A program made the position numbers and the translations under genes. Source: Viola odorata (lineage: Eukaryota > Streptophyta > Magnoliopsida > Malpighiales > Violaceae). Taken from it: a DNA stretch of 64,000 nucleotides. Below the pieces are notes generated by a model. It was not told where the DNA came from, did not search any database, and saw only the letters and a list, made by a program, of their open reading frames with translations. Below are positions 34,588 to 47,600 of the stretch, in pieces (position 1 is the first letter of the stretch; every line of letters starts with the position of its first letter). The stretch lies in the NCBI GenBank assembly GCA_963691705.1, contig OY829544.1, positions 5,959,501 through 6,023,500 on the forward strand, given 5' to 3'.

Positions 34588-37500
34588 TCATATGCCATAT
34601 GTAGCCCTAAGCCGCTCTTGCAAGTGGTCACCGCTTCGGATAGGAGGAAACCTGCAAACGTGACAATGGCTTCTGAACAAGATATCATCTGTAGGACGAA
34701 TGAACAGTAACACTGACCACAAACTGAAACGGCTAATCTAGTATGGATTTCATACCTCGGGGGATTTGATTCACTGCAACAACTTTCCAAGCATTTGACA
34801 ATGCAGTCTGCATTAGGCTCTAAGAAGAAGGCCATCTGCAATATATTGCCAAAACACTATCAACAACAAAACTGATATCCTAGCGTGTGGGATGCATTGT
34901 AGCTGCCAGCACAATGAAATTCGAATGCCATAGGCACGAGGGATAATGAAGCAGACTAGTTCATTATGCACAAAATTGAAACAATTATTCTCGTTACATT
35001 TTCTAACATTTACATATCCATTTCAAAGGATTGCTATGTTTATTGTATCATGTACATTGGACTTTGGCCCAGGCTCACAATTTCAAATCAACTTGTTCTT
35101 CCCATGTACCAAAATTTACTCACCAAACAACTCAATTCACCAGGAAATTGATAACCTCACCAACCTTGGTAAATAATACAACTGAGATCCTCATTTTTCA
35201 CAAACTGTTTATATATAACACTTATGAGATCAGGAGTAAACCATGTTGCCTAAGGACATGAATCCTTCATATCTCAACAGCTGAGCTGACTATTAAAAGC
35301 ACAACTATATAAAGGTGAAAATGCAAGACTCAAAGGAGTAATTAGATGATTACCGAATAGCGTTCACGTCCTGATGGCATCACTCTATGCAGTGTTGACC
35401 TACAATAAATTTTTAGATGTTGAAGTATGGTAATATCAACCCGGAAAAGATCTTTCAATATATGTACAAACACGAGAAAATTATTTTGTATCCTACAAAC
35501 ATGAAACTCTGGAGTCCTGAGGTAATCGGTGAAGAACAGTAAATTAACCCTTAAGCAGAGCAGTTACCGGAACAGGTTATTAGTCCACCTCTCCATCATG
35601 TCCCCAATGTTAACTATGAAGGCCCTGCAAATTGATAAATAGAGAAACAAACTTAATTAGATCAGACCAACACAGTTATGAGCTCCATAAAATGACTACT
35701 TATTTGTCCGGAATCAGCACTATTTGCATGCTCATGTACTGGGTATCATCCACACAAATTATTGCAGAAGAAGATTGACAGACACCACAGTTTACAATTT
35801 TAATTAACCCGACAACCCATATCAATAGTCATGGTCATACTATGGCCCTTATGTCATGCAAACTGGCCACCAAACAGATTGTGGTCATGCAGTTAAATAT
35901 TACTCAGGAAGTCAGCTTAAATTCTATATTCAAAACACTAGAAACCCTCCAATAACCTGCTATTCCGCTCTTTATATTAAATACTTTCATGTAGACTCAC
36001 TCACCCATCTAAATGAAGCACGTTTTCCCATGTCCGTGGCACAGCGGACTTTTCCCTGCAAACCTACAGAGGAAATCCAAGTCAGATGGCCGAAGATTAA
36101 CTATTTGGAGTTATGAAGAGTGAATACGCCATTTCAAGCATCACGAAAACATGCTACAATCTACAAAGATGGAAAGATAAAATTGAATAATCACATGCCT
36201 GAAGCCCCGGGACACCATCAGTTGCAAGTAGGGTGATCATTCCATAGTCTGAATGTGCAGAAGCACCATAAACTTCTTCATCAGAACTTCCCAGCTCATC
36301 TGAGATTAAAAAGTAACCACCATTAACAGAAACCAAAAGTAACATAAAACAGATCGTCAGCATCCAGTAATCATTCTGCCAACTTAAAATCATCTTTGTA
36401 ATAAGCAAACACTGGAAAATCACAAATAAGAATCTAACATTGGTTGATTTGAGCGATAAGGGGTCCACCCTTAAGCTAGGGAGAAAACCGTGGTGGGAGA
36501 GCCACCCCCTTAGGGACCCAACGATGCTCGAGTGGAATTAGTCTCCTGCCCGGAAGAAGAGGCAGGGAGGACACCCAGGAAGACCAGGAAACAAGAATCA
36601 AACAGAAGAACTATACCTGGATAATGCAAGAGGCGAAGAAAGCATTGCGGTGCATCCAAGGCTCCGATTTTCTCAAAGTAATCCTCATCCAAATTCAAAG
36701 CCAGAGAAATCAATGAAATCAATCTTTTTCCAGCATACCTGAGGCAGCACATCTTTCAAGTTATAGAAATTTATTGTTCAACCATTCTCTAAGATTGTCA
36801 AACGAGTACTTGTATAAAAAATTAAACAATCAAAAACAAGTAGACAACGAACTTCAATGAAGATGCACAGTGCCACTTCTAATATATCTCTGGGTTACAT
36901 TTGAGGGCAGATTAACTATTTAATAGTGCTGAGTGCCATGGTTGTGTTCATGTACAGTACAATATCAGGTAAATATTTTCATATAAATTCCTCACATATA
37001 AATGATCATAAATGCTCCCTTTTCGAACTACTTCAAACAAAACAACAGCGTGAAATAAACACTGCACAAATTAAAACTTACAGAACTTTTTCATAGTAGG
37101 ATTCCATTGTTGACCTCCAAGATGGGAGAACTTCTGGAATTTCCTAGCCAAAAAGAAGAGCAACTACTAATTAATACATTATTGTACATGCAAGTGACAA
37201 ATGCGTATTAATGCATTATAGTTCAAGAAAAAATTACGGAAAGGGTAAGGGAAAAAGTAAAAAAAACTGATGGATGGACAAAACACAACATATCTGTAAA
37301 ACAATACCGTTTGAAGGCCATTGGTTCAGGGTATTTTCAGCTGTAACCTCTTCCAAAGGTCCTACATAGAAGCTCTCTTTCGAGTCACCTATTTCCAAAT
37401 CGATAATGAAAATGGTGGAATTTTCAACCAAATATAGCATCATTGAATTTGAAGGAGAAAAAGAACCTTTGGAACTGACAGATGGGTCGAGAGTCTCAGC

Positions 37501-38090
37501 ATACAATGGCGTATAGCCTCTGTGTTCCTTACGGGCAACCTTCATCTTCTCATCCAAAGGCAGAGAGAAAAACTTGGTACTCTCTTCGAAAACTCTTCGA
37601 AGCAACTCTTCCTCTACTCCATGATTCACTAGGTAAAAGAATCCATATTCTATACATGCCTAAGAGACAAAAAGGCATATCAAGATTAACTTTTTGTTAA
37701 CTCTAACATCGAAACACAAAACTCCTACTTTCCTAAGTCCATAACAGTACATCCCATCCTAGCAAACATGATCTTCAAGTTCATTACTTAACAGAAGGTG
37801 AATTAAGCATAACTAGTGAAAGATGAACAAAAACACACAAAAGGGTCCCCTGATTAACAGCTGACATTACAGTATGTTTTCGTATTATAGTGGCTACTCC
37901 TAAAAATGGCAACTTTACTGCTCAAACAAGAACTGACTGGATTCCCATGGAGAGAACAAAAGATAAACAAAAAGTAAGATACGGCATAAGGAGGAAAGGG
38001 AACCTCACGGATAGAATTGGCTGTTGAGGTGCGATCAGATGAAGATAGGTCTATGATTGGGAGCTTCGCAGCTTCTACCGTACCAGCCAT
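34588..38090 (-). CDS. 2-oxoglutarate/Fe(II)-dependent dioxygenase, copy A
   Basis: Eleven exons join in frame (complement): 38004-38090, 37467-37659, 37308-37388, 37082-37133, 36617-36738, 36199-36299, 36005-36063, 35568-35624, 35354-35399, 34756-34835, 34588-34651, giving 313 aa. The N-terminal DIOX_N part (KLPIIDLSSSDRTS; EYGFFYLVNHGVEEE; FFSLPLDEKMKV) is followed by the jelly-roll core. Iron ligands are H194, D196 (SAHSDYG) and H255 (STLHRV); 2-oxoglutarate ligands are R264 and S266 (RERYS). It resembles plant proteins of the At1g35190 / hyoscyamine 6-dioxygenase-like DOXC clade, acting on an unknown small molecule in the cytosol. Exon 4 uses the AG in attccag, since the nearer AG breaks the frame. 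Intron 6 has a GC donor. A tandem paralogue lies at 38865-42644. Confidence 0.9.
36435..36592. mobile_element. Short insertion in intron 5 of dioxygenase A
   Basis: Absent from the same intron of copy B (near 40560). Flanked by 7-bp direct repeats AAGAATC (36428-36434 and 36593-36599). The 158-bp insert is GC-richer than the intron and contains gggtccacccttaagc and its partial inverse gggtggctc-type sequence. Possibly a SINE or small transposon fragment; the family was not recognised. Confidence 0.55.
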
Positions 38091-38864
38091 ACCAACCCAA
38101 TTCTCGCTCTCTATGAAGTATGAACTGACATCAACGACGACTAACGACGACTTTGGTTCGGTCTTTTGGAGTTCCTTTTTAATTCGCTGTATAAAGGTCT
38201 TTGTAAAATATAAAATGATAATAAAATGGGTAAAGTTCTCTTGAAAAGCTCCATGTCAAGTGTCAACCTTTTGTAATAGTTGCAATAAAAAAAAAAATTT
38301 GTCGGTAAGGTGTAATAGTTGCAATTTGATGTCTCTAGTAGTAGCCATATGTTTTGGTTTGGTACAATGAGGTGGTTGAGTTCAATTCTTAATAAATTTG
38401 TTCACTTTTAATGTAAGTTTTAAATTTGAGTCTATAAAATAGTACTCGATGACATAATTATCTTCTATATTTCTTATTAATAATATTTTAACGAGATTAA
38501 TTTCATATTTACAAGTGTCAGAGAGAACCACCGGGTAGGAGAAAAAAACTGTTGTGACCAAAAAAAATTAAGAGAATTAATAAAAATAATAAAATTTGGA
38601 AAGAAAGAATGTAACCAGGTAATGATAAAATTCCAGATCAATCATGTCATTTTAGAGTATGCTGAGCATCAGAACACTACTCGACCTAACAAATTGAGAA
38701 TAGCAAGTTAAGTGTACGTGGTTTCGTTTCTAAACACGCAAGCACCGAGCTCTCTGTTATCATTTGAGTACATGTAAACTGTTCTAAGATTATTGCAGAT
38801 CCAATTCATGGAGGTATGTAGTCCTACACTTGCAATGGCAATATGCAGTCACTGATCCTTCTTT
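38091..38864. other. Spacer between tandem dioxygenase genes
   Basis: Contains the promoter side of copy A and the 3' flank of copy B. The stretch 38760-38864 is similar to the 3' flank of copy A (34490-34587), so the duplication extends past the stop codon. No other gene seen. Confidence 0.5.
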
Positions 38865-41800
38865 CTATTTGCCATATGTAACCCTAAGCCGCTCTTCCAG
38901 GTAGTCACCACTGAGGATAGGAGGGAACCTGCAAACATGGTAATGGCTTCCTCATCAGAAAAAACACCGCCGGATGAATGAAGAGCAACGCTGTCCACAA
39001 ATTTAAAGGGCTTTTTTGGAAAGAAATCTAGTACGGGTCTCATACCTAGGCGGGCATGATTCGTTGCAACAACTTTCTAAGCATTTGACAATGCAGTCTG
39101 CCTTAGGATCTAAGAAGAAGGCCACCTGCAATATGTAATTGCCAAGAAACAGTCAACGACAAAACTGAAATCCTAGTGTGGGACGCGTGAATTTAGATAC
39201 TACAGCAGGTTGCAGCTGCCAGCACAGAGAAATTGCAACGCCGTAGGCACAAGGGATCACGAAGCAAACTAGTCCATTTTGCACGAAATTGAAACTACTA
39301 TTCTTGTTGGGTATTGATATTTTCAAAGGATTGCTATATTTATGACTATAGTATCATGTACAGTGGCTTTTGGCCCAGACTCAAAACAATCTCAAGTCAA
39401 ATTGTGCTTCCAAAGTTATGAAAATTTGCTCACGAAGCAACTCTCGCCAGGAAACTGTGATAATTAGATGATTACCGAATAACGTTCACGTCCTGATGGC
39501 ATCACTCTATGCATTGTTGACCTACAATAAATTTTTAGATGGTTGAAAAATTTAAGGAAAATCTCAATGTGGAAAAGATCTCTCAGTATATGTATAAACA
39601 TGAGAAAATTATCTTGCATGTTGTGAACACGAAACTCTCAGGTCCTTGGGAAATCGAGGAAAAACAGTAAATGAACATTCAAGTGGAACAGAAAAAATTA
39701 CCTGAACAGGTTATTAGTCCACCTCTCCATCATGTCCCCGATATTAACTATGAAGGCCCTGTCATTTGATAGATAAGAGGCATCGGTCTACAACAACTCA
39801 TTTATCTAGGAACATACTCAATAAATGACCACTTACTACTATTGTTGTCCGCAATCAGCACTTTTTACATGCTCATGTATTAGGTATCATCCGCACAAAT
39901 TATTGCAGAAGACCGCACAGTTTAGAATTTTAACTAACCTGACGACCCATATCAATAATCATCGTCATTATATGGCCCGCATGCCCTTGTAAATTGGCCA
40001 CCAAACATATTGTGGTCATACAATTAAACATTACTCAGGAAGTCAACTTAAATTCTAAATTCAATACACTAGAAATACCCTCCAACCACGTGCTATTCAA
40101 CTATTTATATGAAATGATCTCATGTAGACTTACCCATCTAAATGAAGCACGTCTTCCCATGTCCATGGCAGCGTGAACTTGTCCCTGCATACCTACAGTG
40201 AAAATCCAAGTCAGATGGCCGAAGATTAACAATTTGAAGTTATGAAGAGTGAATATGGCATTTGAATGCATCACGAAAACATGCTACAATCTCCAAAGAT
40301 AGAAAGACAAATTGAATAATATGCACATGCCTGAAGCCCTGGAACACCATCACTTGCTAGAAGGGTGATCATTCCATAGTCTGAATGTGCAGAAGCACCA
40401 TAAACTTCTTCATCAGAACTTCCAAGCTCGCCTGACATTAAAAAAGTAACTACCATTAACAGAAACAAAAAGTAACATAGAACAAATTCTGTCAGCATCC
40501 ATTACGCATTGCCTACTTAAAATAATCATTATAACAAGCAAACACTGGAAACCACAAATAAGAATCAAACAGAAGAACTTTACCTGGATAATGCAAGAGG
40601 CGAAGAAAACCTTGTGGTGCATCCAGCTCCAAGGCTCCGATTTTCTCAAAGTAATCCTCATTCAAGTTCAAAGCCAGAGCAATCAACGAAATCAATCTTT
40701 TCGCGGCACACCTGAGGCAGCAGAACTTTCAAGTTGTAGAAGTTGTATTGTGTAACCATTCTCCAAAATTGTCAAACAAGTACTTATCAATATTTTAATC
40801 AATCAAAAACATGTAGACGATGGGCTTGCATAAAGATGCATAGTGCCACTTCTAACTATTTGGGTTTCATTAAGGGGCAGTTAACTATTTACAAGCTGTG
40901 GTATCCAAGGTTGTGCAGAAGTCCAATATCAGGTAGATCATTTCAGGGAAATTTTCATACAGAAATTCCTGGGCCCTGAAATCCTCATGTGTTCCTTTGG
41001 TCAATCGCATTGGAAGATCAAAACACCCATCAGCATTAGTCTTCATGTGGAAGATGGTACTTAATACAGCTAAAATAGATGGTTTCTTTCAGTTTAGCAG
41101 ACCTCTATTCTAATCTTAAATTTGTATTTGGTCACATTAATCAATAGAGGGGAGATATAAAGTCATCTCCTTTCAAATTGTTTAGTAGCTAAGGATATGT
41201 GGCACATGCTTACATGGGAAGTTGTTATGTTGGATTGTTAGTTGTTAAGAGTGTAGAAGAAAGATGGCAAAATCTTGCGGTAGTTGTTTAGATTGCTTTG
41301 ATTTGGAGCATTTAGATAAGTGCAGCACTTGTATGTGTTAGAGATCAGTCTATGTCTAGGCAACTATTATGGCATATAAATCAATTCTTGAGGGCTGGCC
41401 TCCATAATCTATGCCTTCAGGGACCTTTATAACAGTTTCCTCTGCATAATATGGCATAAAAAGCTCTCTTTCTCTTAGGAGGAGTTCTGTTTAATAGGAA
41501 AACAAAACTTGACCACTCGTATCCATTTTCCAACAGCATATTAAAAAGAATCAAGAAAGCCAAAAAAGAAAAAACCACAGCAACCAAGATCGAAAATTCT
41601 CCTTTTTTTAACTAATCTATAACTAAACAGTCAACATCGAAGTCAATACTGCACAATTTAAAACTTACAGAACTTTTTCATAGTAAGACTCCATAGTTGA
41701 CCTCCATGATGGGAGAACTTCTGGAATGTCCTTGCCAAAAAGAAAAAGCAACCTACGTAAAGCTCAACTAAATATATGTTATTGTACATGCAAGTGACAA

Positions 41801-42644
41801 TAACGTATTAATACATTATATTTCAAGGAAGTTTTAGCGAAGAAAAAGACTAGTGCATAGACAAAGCGCACAGTATATCAGTGAAATAATACCTTTCGAA
41901 GGCCATTGGTTCAGGACATTTTTATCTGTTACCCCCTCTAGAGGTCCTATGTAGAAGATCTCCTTCGAGTCACCTAACAAATTAGAATGAGAATAGTGGA
42001 CATTTGAAACAAATATAAAATCACTGAAGGAGAAGAAACAACCTTTAGAACTGGAGGATGGGTTAAGAGTCTCGGCATACAATGGCGAGTAACCTCTGTG
42101 CTCCTTATCTGCCAACTTCATCTTCTCGTCCAAAGGCAGCGAGAAAAAACTGCTACTCTCTTCAAAAACTCTCTTAAGCAACTCTTCCTCTACTCCATGA
42201 TTGACTAGGTAAAAGAATCCATATTCTATGCATGCCTAAGAGACAAAAACCCACATCAAGAAATTAACTTTTCGTTAACTCATAATTTCTTCAGTCCATT
42301 ACAACACATCCCATCAGACTTCCTTACATCCCAGCAAACATGATCTTCATGTTCATTACTTAACAGGGGGTGAATTAAGTATAACTAGTGAAAGGCAAAC
42401 AAGAACACGCAAAAGGGTTCCCTAATTTACTGCTGAATATTCCTATATATTTTCCTATTATTAAGGGCTACTCCTAAAAATGGCAACTTTACTGGTCAAT
42501 AACAAGAACAGACTGAAATCGCATGGAAAGACAAAGGGTAAGATACGGCATAAGGAGAAAGGAAACCTGGCGGATTGAATTGGCAGTGGAGGTGCGATCA
42601 GATGAAGCTAGGTCTATGATTGGAAGTTTCGCTGCCTCAGTCAT
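38865..42644 (-). CDS. 2-oxoglutarate/Fe(II)-dependent dioxygenase, copy B
   Basis: Eleven exons with the same phases as copy A (complement): 42567-42644, 42043-42235, 41893-41973, 41669-41720, 40584-40711, 40331-40431, 40134-40192, 39702-39758, 39476-39521, 39046-39125, 38865-38928, giving 312 aa. The ATG at 42644 (MTEAAKLPIIDLASSDRTST) is the first in frame. The iron ligands H193, D195 and H254 and the 2-oxoglutarate residues R263 and S265 are kept. Differences from copy A include two extra residues in exon 5 (ALELDAP versus ALDAP), a shorter N-terminus, and changes around the exon 7 loop (VCRDKFTLPWTWEDV versus VCREKSAVPRTWENV). Intron 6 keeps the GC donor. Both copies look functional, so a substrate difference is possible but not shown. 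Confidence 0.9.
40985..41610. other. About 600-bp extra sequence in intron 4 of dioxygenase B
   Basis: Intron 4 is 957 bp in copy B but 348 bp in copy A. The flanks align, and the extra part has no counterpart. No ORF, clear terminal repeats or target duplication were found, so its origin is unknown. Confidence 0.5.
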
Positions 42645-44633
42645 TACCAATTCTCGCTTTTCTATATGAACTGACCTCAATGACGAATAATGATGACTTT
42701 GGTTCGATCTTTGATAGTTTTTTTTTTTTTGGGTCGGTATTCGCGTCCTCGCGCGCCACTCTTTATAAAAACATTTCTAACTTTTTCTCAGTCAAAGACT
42801 CAAACTCCTTTATTTTAATTTTTTTTATAAAAAATTATATTTATCAAATTTGTTTCAATCGGGTACTTTTTCTTCGTTTTAGAAACTAATTTCCTATTTT
42901 CTTATACTTTTTTTTTCTATGAACGGAAAACTTGATAGATGTGGACAGCAACCAAATAAGGAATGTTCTTTATATTATCCTTCGGGTCTAAAGCTTGTTT
43001 CTTCTCCTTTAACGATGTTATCAAATTGCATTTTTTTGTAAAGTTTATACACTGAAATTGACTTCTTTTTTTATTTAAGGTTATTTGAGTTTGACACAAA
43101 GTTTAAGAGGGATAATAAAAATTACCCCAAAATATTATTGTGCTAACCATGATTGTAAGAATCGGTCCGAACTGGTTTGTACGATCGCGAAATCCGTGAT
43201 TTAGTTGAGTCCGATTCTTACATCATAAAAAAACCTTATGTTTTAAAAATAGGCAAAAATTCGTAAATTATCCGGTCCGACCATAAATTGGTTGACCCAA
43301 AACCAATTTGAACAATTCGGGCGTTCATAACTTAATCACTTCTTTAACTAAAATTTCAAATTTTTTTAATTTAAATTCGATATTTTCCTTTTCTATAATA
43401 ATATACATCTATATGTTTCCTCTTTTTGGATAGATCCTCATTATTATCATATAAATTAGTATTTTTTATCAACTTTTAATTCAATTTATAATTAATAAGT
43501 ATTAAAGAGGAAAGTTTTCAAACTTTCCATAAAATTTATTGACATTAAAGATTTAAAATTTCAAAACTTTCAAATATATAATAATTTAGTTGATTTATAA
43601 TTAATGTCTAATTTAACTTTATGCAATTAGTAAATTAGATTTTATTTATGGATATAATCTGAAAATTACTTAAATTTTTAATATACTTTATCAAAATAAT
43701 AGACATTTAATTGAAAATTCTTAAGTTAATTTAAAATTATATTATAAAGTTATCATTTTATACTTCAAATTTAATTACTAGATACCGGGGAATTTCACCA
43801 ACTTATGTTAGTAATTGCACCTGAATTTCTTTATATCAAAACATTAATTTGACCCTTCATTTTATTTTTATATCAACGTGACTCACATATATTCAAATGA
43901 TTGTGTTAATTTGACTCATAGATCTAACTCAGAATTTAAACAAACATAACATCGTTAAAGGAGAAGGAACAAGCTTTAGATCCGGAGGATAATATAGAGA
44001 CCATTCCTTATTTGGTTGCTTTCCTTTGATTTATCCGAATTTTCTCTTAACAGAAACCAATCTCGTTCGAGTTCTGTTGTACCCGCAAAATAGTGACTCC
44101 CAGCATAATTTTTCTCCATTTTCAGGACTCGTACTCGAGATCTTTATTAAGGGTCTTTTTGGTTGGTTTTTAATGAAGCAAAACTACTACTATCCCGATC
44201 AATGCCCAGAAAAGGGACTAAGCAAGAGCAGTCAGTCAGTACAGAGCTTTGAACTCGTACGTTATTCCCAGAACAAACACTTCCCAAATCCACAAATGTC
44301 AAAACAAAATACAGAAATAAACACGAACGCAAGATTTCAATTACTTGAATAGTAGGATACAAAAATTGTGGCAGAGGCAAAGCTGCATGTTTGATCGGCA
44401 CAACAGTTCTATAAGAGACGACACAAAATCTCACTCAAGTATGACAGCAGAATAACCTATGAATTCACTGTATTGGTATGCTCATGTACCTCTCAGAATT
44501 CACTGTATTAGCAGAATTGAATCACAGCTTCATTTTATAACTCTTACAACTTCCTGCAAATGGATTTATCCTAAAAAGAGGCTTTTAAGGTCATGGTCTA
44601 CCTGTAGGTTACAAAATGGACAGCAAACAGTGT
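42645..44633. other. Intergenic, AT-rich
   Basis: Left part is the promoter side of dioxygenase B. An inverted pair (gattgtaagaatcggtccg at about 43150 and gtccgattcttacatc at about 43208) may be a small MITE-like repeat. The right part (about 44330-44633) probably includes the HOS1 3' untranslated region. No other gene recognised. Confidence 0.4.
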
Positions 44634-47600
44634 TCATCTTCTAGCAAACCTACTTTTTCTGATTCCCCTTCCAGAAGTTGTAGGTGCTGCTCCAACAAAT
44701 CTCTCCGGATTTTGCGACTCTTCTTCATCACTGCTTTCATCGGATCTCCATTTCAGCCCACCATTCAAACTCCTCTTGTCTGTTGCAGAATCCTTCTCTC
44801 TAGCACTATAATGTCACCAAACAATATAGGAAAAGGGGATTATTTTGCTACCCAAGTAACTGAATAGGCTACAGACTTTGAAAAGAATAATTTCACAATG
44901 ACACTTAAAGAAACAAAGTGGCGGAGTAAAAGGAAACTATATATTTACCTCCAAGCAACATCCATCAGATCATCCTCAGGAGCTACAATCTGAGATCTAG
45001 TACTATCTCCATCATTTTGATGGCCATGATGGCTGCCAGACATAGCTACTGGATCAGCTGTAACCCTATGGAAATATGGAGGACTAGCATTTCGGAATTG
45101 CTTAGCGAACCCATTTTGTTCCACTTCTGGCGATATTCTATCAACTTGATGCTGATGCAGTCCGTTGTTGGAAAGTACTTTTAAGGAAGTTCTGCCAGTT
45201 TCTTTTAATGGTGTGGTATTTATGTCACTAAAATCATGGATTCCAGGAATTGGCAGACCACTATATTTAAAATCCATGCCACCACTAAGCTCAGGCTTTT
45301 GTGCTCTTTCTGAATTCATAAATAATCTTTTGTGAAGAACTGATGGAGAGCCGTTGTTACCAAGCTCGAAGTGTGGATTCCTGGTAGATCCACCAAGTCT
45401 TGCAGGAGTTTCAAGAAGGGAGGCTTTAATTGGTGTACTGTGCTTTGGCGGGAGAACAACAGAAGTATTAGAGTCCGGAACCAATACACTGCTGGCTTTT
45501 GGCTCTTGTACCAAGGGAAGATTCGACTCTGCTTGCAATCTAACTTCACCAGGAGTGTTATAACATGTAGACAGTAGTTTTCCAGTCTTTACTTGTTGCT
45601 GTTGAACTTGTGGCAGCAATTCAATGGATTGAGCCTGTTTAAAGTACATATGATTAGAGAGATATCTTAATGCAAATTTCTTTCCCAGACAGCATTAATG
45701 CAAATTTCTTTCTAACTACTTGCATCAATCCACTAAACCAATTTTAGTTCTCAGAAATCTATCTTACTCAGGACTCTATCTGGACAAATACTGAGCATTG
45801 CTGCATTAGTTGAGTGCTTGTGAAGAATTAGCATGCTTCTGGACAAACTGTGACAGCTCTTTTTACATATTACAAGAATTAATATCAGACTTGAAAATGA
45901 GACTAATGTGCATCCCTAATTTAAGTCCCGAAAATTTGTTCAGGTATAAACTTGAATACTGGATCCCCCAACAAACAGGATACATTTTGGACAAAGGCAC
46001 ACATGAACTCCAAAAAAGTTCTAAAAACACTTACAACAAGTCTTGCTCTGAAGTGACTGGCAGATCTCATTCTTGATAAGACTTCTTCAGAGAGAGATCT
46101 ACTTGAAACAAAGGTCTGCTCCACATCATGAAGTTTGGAGTTAACTTGGTATGCCTCAGCATATCGGTAGCGCTGAAAAAACACAATACAGTGAGTTATC
46201 AGACAACAGGCACAAGATTTTATTTATAATGCCATGAACAGAAATTTTATCAACCTAATGGATCATTTTCATTAAGATACATCACATTAAAAAGAAATCC
46301 GTATCACACACAAAGTATGCCATCAAGGTCACTGTAAGGCCCCGTGTGAATGTTCCAGGTCTCATTTGCAAGAAAAGTTATGTATTCAGCAAGCTAGTTG
46401 AAATTCCAACCACCAGCATGCTCTTAATTATTTTGGAAAGTAAAAATTATATTAGAAAAGAGTGACACTAAACCACATCAACTGGAAATTAAAATTCAGC
46501 CCTCAATGGAAGTTAGAAAATATAGAGACATAAATACCTGAAGATAGAACACAACAAGAAGACTTCCAGCAGTTGATGAAGGATCGTGAATAGCAACATC
46601 GAAAAGACACTTGTGAAGATGTTTCTCCTCATCCAAATTCCATGGCAACTCGATTATTTTAGCAGCCAAATTCCTCTTGAAACAAAGACAACAAATGTCT
46701 GTCACCAAAATCTCCACCCAATCCTTCCATGTCTTACTATCGCTTTTTAAATCACCGGGAGCATGTCCAGAAGGTCCACTCTTCACCTGTTTTTCCTTGA
46801 CTTTTGTACAGAGCATCCTCTGATGCATAAAAGCTTCGGTCAAAAGTCCACACTCAACCCTCACTCGAACTGCAGTAACAGCCTCACTAAGTGAAACCAT
46901 TTGTCCCTCGCGTCCAGACCATCGCATGACCATAAGAGCCATTTCAGGATTTCTCCTTTCTAATAGCACTTCAGCAATCTTAGGATGAGTTGATGGTCCT
47001 GAGATCTCTGGAAGGAGGTCACAAGCTTCCTAAAAAGCAAAAGACATTTTTAAAGAACAATCAGAATATTTAAGGGTATGAGAGAGCACAGCCATCTATG
47101 CTACTCTCTTCTGATGGAGATTTTACTAGTTAGGTAAGAATCTGAGCATGTCTCCTACAGAGCGCAGAACAGTACACTTGAGTCAAAGTAGGAACTAAAA
47201 ATAACACAAATTCAGTTACTATTATCTTTAGGGACACCAGTTCAATTTCATCTTCAACAAGCACTACTATTACTACAAATTCTGCCCACCTGTCAAAATG
47301 AAGAATTATATACTGAGACAACGAAGCAAACTCCTTATACTAGACCAGGTAAGATAATTCGAGAAACCACTCATGAGAAAGAAACATGGCAAAGATCTTT
47401 GAATTATAAATAAAGATCACCTAAAATGAATCATTCTATAGAGAAGCAATGAGGCAAATTCCTCACGCTAGACAAGTTAAGAGAGACCATTCATGAACAG
47501 GAAACAGGCCAAAGATGTTTGAATTATAAATATCACCTTACTAAATATAATCCCATGAAAATTGTTAATATTGCCTCAAATGCTTAGAAGAAAAAGAGAG

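Noticed and set aside
37134..37145. Dioxygenase exon 4 starting at the first AG (ctag|gaa)
   Set aside because: It shifts the frame after exon 3; the AG seven bases inside (attccag) keeps frame in both paralogues.
44026..44434. Overlapping 95-108 residue ORFs between dioxygenase B and HOS1
   Set aside because: No homology or splice context; probably HOS1 3' flank and chance frames.
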